From positions 3,349,702 through 3,413,701 of the forward strand of contig JAJEKV010000084.1 in assembly GCA_021234155.1 (NCBI GenBank): 64,000 nt of DNA. Reading direction: 5' to 3'. Shown here one piece after another: positions 14,081 to 27,100 of this stretch (position 1 is its first letter; each line of letters begins with the position of its first letter). Under the pieces are notes generated by a model that was not told the origin of the DNA, searched no databases, and saw only the letters and a list, made by a program, of their open reading frames with translations. Source of the DNA: Isoetes taiwanensis. Its lineage: Eukaryota; Streptophyta; Lycopodiopsida; Isoetales; Isoetaceae. Both the position numbers and the translations under genes were made by a program.

Positions 14081-15030
14081 AAAAAAAAACACATTTTACA
14101 CCAAAATACACTTTTTCGCCACTATTTTGGACACTTTCTCTCAGAAGAAAACCGGCTTAAAGGACCTAAAATGCACGCTTATTTTAACCCTTTATTTATG
14201 TCACTTGACCTTAAAACACAACATTATTACTCAACTACTAAGGTTCGTGACATTTTTTAGACCGGTCGACACTTTACGAGAATAGAAACCATTAATGTTG
14301 TTTTTGTATAAATTTATACCGAAATTGTTCTGAAATCCATAAATTTATATGCCTCGAAGACGAGCGTATATATTTATACCGCAGCTAACACTCGCTAAGT
14401 AAATTTATACTTCGAAGACGAAGCGTATAAATTTATACCGCTCGAGAACACTTAAATTTATACCGCCGTGTTTCGAGGCGTATAAATTTACACCGCCGAA
14501 AGTTCTCCGCAATCCAGATAAATATATACCGCCAGGTTGAGGCGATAAAATTTATACCGCTCCGCAACAATTTCTAGATAAATTTATACGTATGAGCTTA
14601 GACTCAATGTATTAAAAGAGATGAGAAACTAGAATAGTAATGGATTAGAGACTTACATGGCCATGACCGTATGGATTTGCTTATAGCCGTTCGGAGAAGC
14701 AAAATTGGGGAGGGAGGGAGGGGGTATAAAGGTACGCCACAGAGCTTCGACTGGAAAGGCCAGATATAGAAAATAGGTGATGCATACGCTTAAGTACCTG
14801 CTCGTTAAGGTCATTCGTGATAGCTGTTTCTCCATAACGCCTCCCATACAAATGTCCGTGAGTTTTCGATAAATTTATACCGCTGCTCTATGTTGCCCCT
14901 TCTTTCTCAGAGTAAATTTATACCATCTTCGTATAAATTTGCCACCGCCGCAAGTTTCCCTTCTATATAAATTTATACCATCTCTCAGATAAATTTATAC
15001 CGCCCCGCTTCCGCCGTGATAAATTTATAC
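11450..15030. repeat. Dispersed GGTATAAATTTATACC-type palindromes (copy 1)
   Basis: Clusters lie at 11,450-11,600 and 12,650-12,760 (introns of gene B), 13,668-13,685, and 14,305-14,590 plus 14,870-15,030 (divergent promoter between gene B and transposase B). The core TATAAATTTATA is well kept. Flanking CGG/CCG bases are often altered relative to copy 2. Confidence 0.8.
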
Positions 15031-15052
15031 AGTGACGCTAACTTTCTCGAGT

Positions 15053-17470
15053 ATGGCTCGAGAGAAAAGAGCCGCAGAGCTCCCCCCGCTTTTTGCTCGC
15101 AGCTTCCTCCTCCACCGACTTTCACACCTCCTCAATCGACACCCGTGAAGTAGCCACGAAAATTCTCGCCCCGATATTCAAACCCCCACCGCTGAGTTTA
15201 CTCCACCACCCACCACCTTGGGCTTCCACCACCAGTTCAATTTACTCCACCACACCCTCGCCCCCCGAAGCCGCTTGCCCTCACCAATGCTTTTTACTCC
15301 ACCACAGTTATAGAGCCTCGACTACCTCCTCCAGTTCATTTTAGTACGCCTCCCATAGTCCATCAGTAGGTCGCCTTCACCGAGGCAAATCACGCCAACT
15401 CCATCCATTTCAAGCAATTGGTACTACAACAAGTGGGAGCAAATTACCACACAACTCCCCGTGTTCTACGACACTTCGTGAGCTGGTCAATTATGTCACC
15501 AAACTCGACATTTTTCCCTGCAGAGAGGGAAAGCACCTCCCCCGTGACTTGCCCACACCAAACCTCTCAAAGATCTACTAGTACACCATCCGGTTGCTCC
15601 TCATGTTGATCTCTCGCATCTAAGAAACACCTCATGTTGATCTCTCGACGAGGACGCACTCAAAGCCACAAGACTCTATGTTCAATTCAAAGCTCCTCGT
15701 AAGTAAAAATCTTAAGCAAAACTTACACAAGAAAGCATGTACAACCCAAAGAAGAAAGAAACTTATGGACGAGGCTCACTTGAGGGCAACACATACAAAG
15801 CACTATTGTTCTCAACGCTATTTGCTTAAGATTGGACCAAGGAATTGAGGTTGATTCGTGATAGTTACAAATCAATGACTCGCTAGACCAAAGGGGCTAC
15901 TTTAGCCTTCAATATTAGGCCGATTATGGTGACAGTTTTTACTTACACAAATGGTGGCCACCGTCCGGCCCACAAACAGCCTTTAAATTGATTCATGCTT
16001 TAGGCGCCAGACGACTTGACCACCAAGAAAAAGGCTTCACAAGAATCCGTGCATTAATGACTACCGCCATTCAGAGGTATATCCGAATTCATGCCCTTTA
16101 ATGTGTTTCCGGATGGAAGGTTTTTTAAGGAGTCATGCGAGAAACTCCCTAATCAGCTTGAGTGACAACTTCACTAAAACGTGAAGTCTAATTATAATTA
16201 TAAGGACATTTGTGTTGAACGCCATGTCCGCTACTCTTACTTCAATCGAAGCGCTTAGAAAGCATCGATGTCTGCTTGTGCTACATGCTCAATTAAAAGC
16301 TCGTGAGACAAAATGCAAGGACACTTCACACTAAAAGTAAGCTTCCAAAACGTGTTCTTGCCTAGTTCTACTTAAAAGTAGGTTCTTTCCTAAACATATT
16401 TTCATTTCGATGCATTGAAAGAGAAACCGAACAAGCACGTGAGAACAACAATCTTTGAAAGGAGAAAATTGACAAAACATAGAAGAAAAGCACTCGAACA
16501 ACCACTCAACTACATATCGTTGTTATTGATGGAATGGACCAGAAGAAGACCACCCTACCACATTTTGTCATCGTGCCTAAGGATGTCAAAGAAGATTTCA
16601 TACATCCGCATGTTGTTGGTGCTATGGTATTTAATGGAAAACTATCTTGCAAGGCATTTTTGAACTATCCAAACATTCATGCTGATCCAAAGCTCACTAT
16701 CACAATATTGAATAAGCTTTCCAATCTAGAACATATACCACCGGTTCTATATCTTCAGCTAGACAACATGACAAGAGAAAAATAAGAATCGTGCATTGTT
16801 TGCTTATCAGTATATGTTAGTTGAGAAACAAATCTTCAAGAAGGTGAAGATTGGTTTCCCTGTTGGTCATACACACGATCAAATTGATCGATGTTCAAGA
16901 GGGTTCTCTAAATGTCTTGCTCGAAAAGCTCTCACCTACCAAAGAATGATTGAGGTTATCCAAGATTCCTACAATCCCTCGGCCCGCACATCGAAAGTTA
17001 TTAGAAGAAACTTATGATTTCAAGGAATGGATTTTTCGAGAGATCAATCACCACTGCTATAGAGCCCCTTGAGAAACATTTCATTTCAAGATCGGGATCA
17101 GGGCTCACTTGTAGATGGCAAGGCCATCTTACAAGGAAAGAAATATGCCACATCCTTGCAAGCAGCAGTGTGCATTCAATTCATTCGCACCATCCCCATA
17201 CTAGTTCTATGCTCTCTACACGAGCAAATGCCTCTAAAAAGCTTGAAAGAAATCACAAAGAGTAAAAGGGAGGGAAGAGCATTTGACTCAAACAAATCAT
17301 TGGATTATATTGAGACAAGTATTTAGTCATGCTCTAAACCACTTTGGGGAGGCGTGTGATGTTTTATGGTGGCCTCAGCTTTTTTCAAGAATGGACATGT
17401 TGCAAGCTTCATTACAAGGTCGAAGACTGCCATATCAACTCCACCATCTAGGCAACCTCCCCCCGTGTTG
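15053..17470 (+). pseudogene. DUF7869-like transposase B, copy 1, broken
   Basis: Counterpart of 40,707-44,163, starting with the same ATGGCTCGAGAG. The catalytic domain begins near 16,415 and shows DPKLTITILN, YLQLDN and VGHTHDQIDR in shifted frames. CAGG in copy 2 is CGTG here at 15,477, 16,048 and 16,790. One proline-rich repeat near 15,330-15,345 (PPPVHF) is present here but missing in copy 2. The exon for the C-terminal acidic tail lies beyond the end of the duplicate. Confidence 0.7.
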
Positions 17471-17570
17471 AGAATCAAGAGGAACATACCATCTAGGGCA
17501 AACTCTCCCCGTAAGAGGAACATGTAGATAATGGCTAGCTCGATGAAGATGACAGAGTCGTGACGACGGG

Positions 17571-18225
17571 CAACAACAAGTTGTCTGACACGATAGGGCA
17601 CAAGTTCTACCACGGCCGGGATCATGGGTCATAACCCCAAAGAACTAACTCCCAAATATAACATACACCGGGTCTTTTGAACCCCACCAAGTGCACATTT
17701 ATTTTGGCATTACTAGGGCCTATAAACTCACCACACATCCGAAAACTTTAGCCATACATGCACATTTTTGTGGTAATATCTCCGCCTTTACACGAAATTT
17801 TTGTATTTTTTATTTTTGATCCACCAGACTAGTCTTGTCACTAGAATATCATCTGTACAGCACTAGCTAGAAATATCCTACTGCCGTGGGTCAAGGCAAA
17901 TTGGAGGACACGTGAGTAGGCACAAGTTCTACCACGCTGGGATCATGTAATGATAACCCCAAAGAACCAACCCCAAATATAAACATACACCGGCCGGGCT
18001 TGAACCCCACCAAGTGCATTTATTTTGGCATTACTAGGCCTATACCAACTCACCACACATCCGTTGGGCAAAAACTTTAGCCATACATGCACACTTTGTA
18101 GGCGTGGATATCTCCCCGCTTTAGGAAGTCACTAAATTTTTGTATTTTTTTATTTTTGATCCAAATTTAGACTAGTCTTTGTCACTAGAATATCATCTTG
18201 TACGCATCTAGCTAGAAATGCAGGA
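17571..18225 (-). repeat. Two tandem 340-bp tRNA-like (SINE-like) units, copy 1
   Basis: The unit that is single in copy 2 (43,243-43,584) occurs twice here, at about 17,571-17,910 and 17,912-18,225. Each starts with ggcacaagttctaccacg. The second ends where similarity to copy 2 stops. A read-join or recombination at this direct repeat would explain the abrupt end of copy 1. Confidence 0.65.
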
Positions 18226-21200
18226 CTAGCTCTGGTTTTGGTGAACTAGAGCTTGACCAATCTGAGTTAATGGTTACCTTTCGTATCCTATATTCTTGGA
18301 TACATTGCTTTGACATCTTCTTATTTCATACTTAGATCATTATGTCATTGCTAGCGGTTTGATACGTGGATTGTATAGCAAACACGGATGGTTTTACGAG
18401 GGTTATGAGATTATGATTTGTTTGAAGAAATACAGTGATACGTTTAGAAGACATAAGAAGGTATGGTTCATTGTTGTGAACTATAACATAAGATCACATG
18501 GCAATGCTCTCTAATCACTATTTCATCCAAAATGCACAAATATAGACCAATTATATCTTCTACATTATCCCCTAACAAATAACTTCTAAACATTTTAGGC
18601 GAGTTCTTCAAACTAGTTCTTCAAGTCCAAAGCATTTTTCTTCAAACTTTTCTTCAATAATACTCAAGGTCTTCACGCTTCAGAACATAAAAAATTCAAT
18701 GATCTTCAAATCTTCATGAAATTTAATAATATAGGAATCTTCTAATACTCTATGATCGAGAATAATATCATTGCAACTTAATAAATTCCGACATCTAAAC
18801 CTTTTCAAGTACGTAACCATTGCTCCAAGGGCAATTCTGTGGCTTTCACGTAATTTAAAATACTTCAAGGGTGGCAATTCCATCAGGCGGGGACTCTCCT
18901 ATTGCAATCTCGGTATGAGCTTCATCCTCGCTTGTCCTGGGATTTTTGTTTATTGGCATTTACTAAAAGAACTTGTTGGGATAGCCAACAATAAAGAAAT
19001 GGAAAAACAATGGAAAAAAAGAAGGTTGATGTTTGGTAGGCCCAACAACATTAGATGGATATAAATGTTAGAAAAATGATATTCTTGCTATAAGAAAACA
19101 ACATCTACGGTGAAACATATATACATGGCTACTTGGATGATGGGAAATTTGGTTCTGACACTTTATGAATTGAATGATATGAATGAGTATAGATGAATGA
19201 ATTGAATAATGATGGAAAAAAGATGATCTGTTATGGTAACATGAGAAAAATTGGTACAATCGTTGTTGCATGGCGATGAAGATTACAGGTCAGACTTTGA
19301 TATATTGAGTGGTGGATGAATATATACAATGAAACGGGTTGATAATGATGGAAGAAAAGCGGGTGCCCTATAAATAGAAACAAAAATAGTTAACAAAACA
19401 AGATGCTACCTTGATAGGAGTGAATAGCAATCTTAATGAATTGATATGGAAAGTGAGAGAACTAAAATGAGATGGGTTTGATATAATAATAGAAGGTAGG
19501 TGGTTCATCGAGGGAAAGAAAATGTTATTGGTTGCTTTTGCATTTTTTTTTCATTTTATTTGTACTATGCTACTACCCAGCTTATATTGATGCAATGTCC
19601 ATGAATACTACATCTTATTAGGAGGATGATCGCTAATTTTTGCATATGATAAATTTTGAGTCTCGCACCCGTTCATTAGTTAAATTGGAAGCCGTTTCCT
19701 AAAAATCTTTGAGTAATACAAAATCCATTATCATATATTTCCTTCATAATATAAGGGGGATCTTTCCTAGCGCATTCTGAGTTTATCCATTTCTTCCAAT
19801 GCTTACTATCATAGAGTAGAACCAAAGTTATCTTTGTCAAAGTGTTTATTGTTCAGTTGCCAATCATACCATGCCTTACCTGCGTTGTTAAAAATTACTT
19901 GGCCATTGACATATAAGCATATAGTCACATATAAGCATATAGTGCCTTTCATCTAGATATTCTAATTGTTCTAATCTTGCTTGCAAACTAGAGTCCCACA
20001 TACCCAATACAAAGATATAGGCGAAATATACAAATGAGTACAATACTCATGAATGAGTGTGGATCTAAAGGTATGCGTTCTCGGGATTATAGTCTTAACC
20101 CGATTGTAAGTGAGTTGCACTTATATGCCTTATGCGAATGCATGAGCGTGCATCATTAAGACCTGAGCATCTAGGCGGCCATTCCCTAAAGATGAGATGA
20201 TTCCTTTTCGAGATTGACCAATCGGTGATACTAAATGGAATGCTCTTTTTTTTCTAGTGTAGCCCAAGAACTTGGATAAACTAACGGTAAGACCTATTGA
20301 CTATTTAAATCACACACATTAACCTAATATTTGTTCCACAATTGTTTTGAAGTTGTATAAATTGTTGTTTTATGCCAAAACAACACCAAATGGCACAAAA
20401 AGTCCGGATACTCATTTCATCCATAAAGCTTCAAAGTTGATTTATTAAACACTACATGATTACATTCTAAAGGATGTTTTTAGACAATATAACCGATAAG
20501 TAAAATATTCACATCCATTCAAGCTTTATTTATGTAAAAAGTAGTCTTTTTTCAGATTCAACTTTACTTATGTAAAAAGTACAACATATTTAGTCTATTT
20601 CGAGAATATGTTGATTTAACACCCAAAATCTTCCAAACAAGTTCTCACCATATAGGATATGGAAATATCGCTCCATTCGATTATGTAGAATTAGTTACCC
20701 GGGTTTTAATCTTGGCCAAGGAGATTAAAGGCTGCCGTATGCAAATACAATGAATATTGCTTGCACATTTATCACGATTGGATAATCCACCAAATTATAA
20801 GGCATGGGATCAAACTCGGTCTGCTTCAATCCGGGACTTTGAAACATCCACAGGCCCATCGCTCTGCAAATAATACAAAGCATTAGAGAAAATGATTAAA
20901 GCATTTAGAAGAGATAATTGAGTTGAAAAACCTAACCTAGCCATGTAAAGGGTCTCCATGAAGGTGAAATATTGGATCCACGAACTTGAATAGATTTGTC
21001 CTAATGCAACATGGACCGAGATGTGAAGGCGCCTATCATTGCTTTAAAGGCGAGTAAAACTGCCCATGATAAGAGCAAAAAAGGCGATTTAATTGTAGTT
21101 CTTGGGCAAAAGAACCGACTCGTTAGCTCATTCCTTCGTGAGAGAAAATAAATAAAGGAAAAAAATATGGCAAAAGCGAGTGTAGCGGATGTGTAGGCAA

Positions 21201-22804
21201 AGAGATTATAAAGAAGAATGCTCGAATATAGAAGGGACGTGAAAGTAGACCTATGTGATGTCGCACACACCTTCTTGTCTTCTTCAATGGCGACATTTTT
21301 ATGCGCAACCATAAATCAGTCGACCTATAGCAAGTTTTCAGAAGGAAGGGCACAACGACAACCCGGACATAGTCTCAATACCATATTTTCATGCAACAAA
21401 CTAACATGAAGCATCTTAACTTGGATGTTTGAAAATGTTGTAATCAAACCGCGGTAGCAAAGTAAAACATGAGCACCATTGCGAGGAAAAAGTTGGCCAA
21501 AGGGCTGAGGCAAATTCAGAGATTAGGCAAAAGTTTAGAGTAGGGGAAGGATGTAATCGAAAGCACCCAGTGCATCGAGGGGAAGTAATAGACCCGATGG
21601 GAGCACACTACTAAGATCACCATCTGGACCGCTCATCTCAAACAAATCTAGACCATTCTTCTCAACCATTTAATGGGACATTTTTTTTCCCACATATATA
21701 TTAATTCTCATCCTTAATTTTTCAGCCCTAGCTACTTAGGGTCAAGTCCACATGATGTCATCAACAACATTCACATCACGTCAATGAAAAAAGAAGGGGT
21801 CACATGCCAAATTTTGGCAGGGGAATGAGCCATGTTGATAGAAATCCATTCCATCAATTCACCGCATCGGTGGGAAGCATTGCCCTCAATAGGGATTTGA
21901 GAGATGGCAACACATGCTTGATTTTTTAGCATTTGGCGACAATCCCTCTGCCCGGATTATAGACATCGTGGATAAGAGGCGTCGTCCACTTTTCTTTTGC
22001 AATGTGGAATCCCTTATATAATGAACATGTGACCACGACGGGAAAAACATTAATGTCGATGGATTGGCGGCATCATGTGATCAGACCCTTACTATGTTCT
22101 TCTACTTTTTGGCATTACCTATCTTATGGGTCTAACGTGTTTCAAGCCATATGGGCCATAGCCAAAATGGCTGGACGTGCACTCGCCATCTTCTTCAATG
22201 TATAAGCTCAAGAAGTCCTTATTGTAATTCTCAATGAGTGTTGGGAAAATTTTGGGACAATCGGTTGAAATTAAAATCTCAGTAAGGATTAATGTATATT
22301 GGAATCTTAAAAAGGCAATCCTTATGGGTTTTATTAAGATAATGGAAGGTTTTGACTATGGACACATGATGTTCAATTGATCAAAGCAACCATAAGATAA
22401 GAACTTTTCGATGGGACCTAAAATATTTCTCATGTATTCTCTGTAGGCAATAGTCTCATCAGTTAAAACATTAGAATCATGTAGTTTAGTAGCTTAATGT
22501 TTTAGCTTCATTTCCTAATTATGCAAATGATAATGCAAAATGACAAGCCGTAACTTAATCATTAGGTGTCAAAATTCTTGGGATTATTAAGTGTTTTTCT
22601 TCTTGGTGCCTAGATGTTGGAAGTCAAGACATTGGCATTTCTAGCATTTTAACTTTTTCAAGGCAAAATGCAACCAATATCTTCTTATATGATAAAATTA
22701 TAAGCGTAAGTATGTCATGAATCAAACCCTAATTTAGATGGCTAAGATCATCTGAATGCATTCAAAAGGCAGAATTTATCATGCGACTTCCCACCACCAT
22801 GATT
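18226..22804. other. AT-rich region without recognisable genes
   Basis: No frame longer than about 100 codons, no conserved motif, and no recognisable tRNA or repeat array. CAG/CTG triplets look normal again from about 18,230, so the copy 1 noise stops here. Short frames at 18,771-19,064 and 21,001-21,312 show no family resemblance. Confidence 0.6.
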
Positions 22805-24046
22805 GAACCTGCTTTGATCTCAAAAGGAAAAAGGAAAAAAGGAAGAAAAGTGAAAAAAGTGAAGGGCAAAAGGCGTGGGAAAAAAAGAAAAAGAGGGAAA
22901 GGGGAAAAATAACGGAAAAAAAGGCACATGAAAAGGTAAGGGGGAAAGTAAAAGAAGGAAGGGAGAAAGGGAAGAGGGAAAGGGCACCAAGAAAAGGGGA
23001 AGAGAAAGGAGTGAGGACCACGAGGAAAATGGAAGGAAAAAAAAAGGGGGGGAAAAGGGAAGAAAAAGGGTTTAGGTTGAAAGAGAAATGAAAAGGGCAT
23101 GAGAAAAAAAAAAAAAGGGGGAGGGAGAGGAGGATGAAAAAAAAAGACACTTGGAAAAGGGAAGGAGAAAAAAGGTGGGAAAAGGGAAAAGGAAAAGAAA
23201 GCGGGAGGTGAAAGGAAAAAAAGGGCATGGGAAAAGAGGAAGGCGGGAAGGTCGAAAAAGTGAAAAAAAAAAAAGAAAAGGGGAAAGAGTGAGAAAAAAA
23301 GAGGAAAGGAAGGCATGGAAAAAGGGAATGGAAAAAAAAGAACAAATGAGGAAAAGGAAGGAAAAAGAACCTGGGGAAAATGAGAAAAGGCAGGTTGGGA
23401 AAAAAAGGAAAGGAAAAATAGGAAGAGAAAAAAAGGTGGGGAAAAGGAGGCGGGGAAATAGGGCATAGAAAAAAAAAAGGGGGAAAAGAAAGAGGAAAAT
23501 GGAGGGGAGAGGGAGAAATAGAAGGGAAAAATGGGAAGAGAAAGGGTTGGGAGAGGAGGAATAAAGGAATGGAAAAAGGCCATCGGAAAAGGAAAAAGGG
23601 AAGGGAGAAAAGGAAAATGCAAAAAGGTAAAAGTTAAAAGGTAAAAGGAAAAAGGGGAAAGACAAAAAGGAGGTACAATAAAGGGATTGGGAAATAAGAA
23701 AAGGGAAAAGGAAAAAGCAAGGAATAGGAAAATGGAAAAAAAAAAAAAAGTGAAAAAGGGGAAAAGAGAAAAGAAGTGGGAAAAAAGGAAAGCGTGAGGA
23801 AAAATAAGCGGGAAGCAGGGAATAAGGGAAAAAATAAAGGGGTAAAATGGAAAAATAGATAAGGGAGAGAGGGGAACAAAAGGAAAAAGGAAAATCACGG
23901 TGAATAGAAAAATGAAAAAGAAAAAAGGATAGGAAAAAGGGGTAAAGGGGGAGAAAGGAAAAAGGAAAGGGCAAACAGAAATAGGAGAAAATGGAAGAGG
24001 AAAATAGAAAAGGAAAAACGGGGAAGGGGAAAATAAAAAGGCAAAA
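22805..24046. repeat. 1.25-kb purine-rich (G+A) tract
   Basis: The plus strand is almost purely A and G for about 1.25 kb, interrupted mainly by short ggcat, ggtg and cactt motifs. It lies directly beyond the 3' tail of the LINE at 24,047. The long minus-strand frames across it (up to 378 codons) encode only F, S, L and P and are low-complexity artefacts. Such a tract can form triplex (H-) DNA and is prone to polymerase slippage and long-read errors. Confidence 0.85.
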
Positions 24047-24104
24047 TAGAATAGAATAGAATAGAATATACATTATTGTCCCTTGTGCCCTGAGGCCCCT
24101 GGAC
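24047..24104 (-). repeat. LINE 3' end with (AGAAT)n tail
   Basis: Plus-strand (AGAAT)n at 24,047-24,068, that is (ATTCT)n in LINE orientation. It follows a conserved-looking 3' segment with GTCC...GGAC arms (24,078-24,104). Microsatellite tails instead of poly(A) are known for several non-LTR families. Confidence 0.6.
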
Positions 24105-27100
24105 TTATGTAGCATGGGCGAGCTCCCTGATGGGTGCTACTAGCACATCATGCTTGTTTTATTGTAGCTTTTTCTGAAGGCTCCCTTTTTTTCTATTAAT
24201 ACTGGCATCTCGCTTTGGATCGGCTTCAAGGCCGTGCAGAGGTGCGTCGTTATCAATCAGCTTTAAAAATTTGAGCATTTTTAGGCGGTTATGATTACCC
24301 TCGGGTGGCTCTAGCGAAAGCCCTTTTTTTCTTTATGTACTTCCCGATGCCTTGTCGTCATTTCCCGTATTGCGTCTGTCAGGTCTCTCATTGTTTCTGT
24401 CCTTGCCATCATGGCGTGTATGGGCTGGCCCCATCTTATGTTTCTGTATTTGTTCCTGATGTCTCCATATATCGGGCACTCATTGAGCATGTGATTCTCG
24501 TCCTCCACTTCACCTCATCACCGGTTGCATATCCGTCGTCTTTCTCTACTCTCCTCCATCTGTCCTTTTTCAATTCTTAGGTCATGGCTCCCCATCCTAA
24601 ATCTTGCTAGGATATTCCTCTGGTTTTTCCTAGTAGATTATCTGGTACATCTGCTGCCCTATCCGGCTTCTGGGTTGAAAGGCATCATAAGCCAAATTGT
24701 CTTGGGCCACTGTGTGTTTTGCAGCCATGCTTGCGTAGCTTTGTTTGCCAGTCCTCATTCCATTTGCCTTAGTTTATCGGTTAAGCTCAGATTCATCCCC
24801 ATTTCTACGGTCCACCTTTGCTACATCCACGAACCATCCGTTTTGCCGCGATAATGTGTGATTTTCTGACTTCATGTCAATCGCGATATTCGCTAGTTCG
24901 GTTTCTCACTGCATTATTTCTTATGAGATGTCGATAGTCTTCTCCTATGCCCTTACCTCCATTGGTTTCTGCCCGTATACTATATTTGTTTTGCGGTGTA
25001 TTTGTTCTCAGCTTGAATTCTGTTTATGCCATTGCACGAGGATTCCTTCATGTTTTTCCCATTTCTTTTACATTAGCCCATTTAAGCCTCAACCCCATAT
25101 AGTTGCGTGGTCATGACCCTGCCTTTGAGCAGATAGCATTTGATTTCCCGGGTCTATTACACGCTTTTATTGCGAAATTTTTCATATTATAGTACCTCCC
25201 AATATTTTTTTGGAATCTTGTATACGCCCCTTTAGCCCATTTCCATGCCGGTGTGTATCATTACCCCGGTATCTATACTACATTGATTGTTCTAGTTATG
25301 TTCCCAAATACTTGAGCGGTTTGTGTCTATTCACATTGCCCGAAAAAAGACTATTTTGGTTTTGCAAGTTTTCTTTGTCAACCACATCTTTTGTGAGAAG
25401 ATCTCCAGCCGGTTTGATAACTGTGCATTCCCTTGTTTTTGTGGCCATCATGCCGGTGTTCGTCGGATAACATGATGGGTACCTTTGTTTCCCCTAGCAT
25501 AGGAGCGTCCATGTCCCCTTGTTGTTCTGCTATGAAATCTTGTAATGCATCTATGTATATTCCGAACAGTGTTGGGGATAACAGGCATCCCTGCTTGACT
25601 CCCGTGTCACAATCTATTGCTTTTCCCTCTTCTTCCATTTTTGCATATACACTATAGTACAATCTTGCAATTGCCCCTACCATGTCTCTTGGTGCCCGCA
25701 TATCTATGAGCCTCTGTATTAGCTTCTCCCTCGGGACTGTATCAAAAGCCTTCCTAAAGTCCACAAAGCAGCATATTACTTTCTTTCCCTGATTTCTATT
25801 CTGTTCTATTAATATCCTGAGGGTTACTAGGTGGTCCGTGGTTGAGTGTTCCGGCCTGAAACCTGCCTGCCCCTGTGCTCTCAGGTTCCCTATCTCTGCC
25901 CATTGTTTCAGCTTATTGTCTAAGACCTTTCCAAACCATTTTGCAAAGATGGAGCTAACCATTATGGTTCTGTAGTTTCCAGGTTCCTGTCTGCTCCCTC
26001 CCTTGTGTAGGGGTATGACCCTGTTGTACGCCCATCTATCTGGGAGTCCCGTGTGTATTATGCCGTTGAATATATCTGTCACCTGTTTCCCTAACGCAGT
26101 GTCTGCACATTTTAGTAATTCCACAGTTAGTCCATACAGGTCTGGAGCTTTGTTGTTGGCCATCCTATTTAGTGCTATCATCACTTCCTGTATGCTGAAA
26201 CACGGTGTGTCCATCTCCTGTAATTCTGGTATTGGTGCTGGGGAAGCCCCAGTCTTATACAATTTTTCAAGGTATCTCTCCCATCTGGCTGCCCCAATGT
26301 CGCCCTGTGTGTTCCCATTTTTCTTGCTCCCTTGTCCCTTCCCTTTAAATCCTTTCCAGAATTTTCGGGGTTACTTTTTGAGTAGTTTAGCCAGTCCCCA
26401 TTGGTGTTGTACCAAGTTTTTGTTTCTCTTTGCCTTCAGCATCCTCAGGTATACCACTTTTTCAGTTTGATATGTCTCTCTTCCTTTCTGCTCTCTGACC
26501 CTTCTTTTTTTGTTCTCTCTCGACCCTTCACTCATCATCGCCATTACCCGGGTTGGGGCCTTGAAGGCATTATTCCCCCTTTTTCTTCTCCTCTTCCCAA
26601 AAACTTATGTTGCCACTTTCACTGTTATATCATTAAGCATGTCCCCATTTTTAAATGCATACTGTGTTTCTCCCCAGTTCAGTTTCCCATTTCTTCTTTG
26701 ATAGGCGCACAAATGTATGCATGTTTATCCACGAATTGTATTTTCAACTTCCCTTATCCTTCTCTATCCCTGGCATCTATCATTTTGAAGCTGCTTTCGG
26801 TTCTGTAAGTGTTAGCTGTATGGGTCTATGACTCTCCCTTTTCCCGATCGGCCATTCTAGGAGCATAAATCCCGAGACTATCTCCGCTGCTGTGTCATTC
26901 ATTATCACATAATCTACTATGCTTCTCCAGGTATGCGTTAAAACTCGTGAAATTCCACGACCCTTCCCACCTCTCATACTCCATTGGCTATAATGACCCG
27001 GTAGTGCATACTTGACATTAGCTCCCCTTTAGCATTGACTTCTGCCCTGTCCTCTGTATGTCTCTCCCACTCCTGTGATCTTGTCGTGTGGCTCCATTGT

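Larger units (their letters stand above)
1..18225. repeat. Copy 1: noisy partial duplicate of the 25,662-43,590 locus
   Basis: This whole stretch aligns by eye with 25,662 to about 43,590, including the LINE flank, the insertion point of the 17-kb element and all internal genes and palindromes. Differences concentrate at CAG/CTG triplets and homopolymers, and break every long reading frame. The right terminal inverted repeat of the element is absent: similarity ends near 18,225, just after an extra copy of the 342-bp tRNA-like unit. Because the flanking LINE is shared, this is either a duplication made after insertion, a second haplotype, or an unpolished assembly duplicate. The last two seem likelier given the error pattern. 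Confidence 0.85.

Noticed and set aside
1-18225. An independent old copy of the element that decayed by mutation
   Set aside because: It shares the same LINE insertion site as copy 2, and its differences are recurrent rewritings at CAG/CTG, with long stretches identical where those triplets are absent.
18771-19064. 97-codon plus-strand frame in the AT-rich region
   Set aside because: No family resemblance, no codon bias visible, and no splice or regulatory context.
22762-24115. Long minus-strand frames (up to 378 codons) read as membrane-like F/L/S/P proteins
   Set aside because: They are translations of the purine-rich tract; composition is low complexity and three overlapping frames are open at once.
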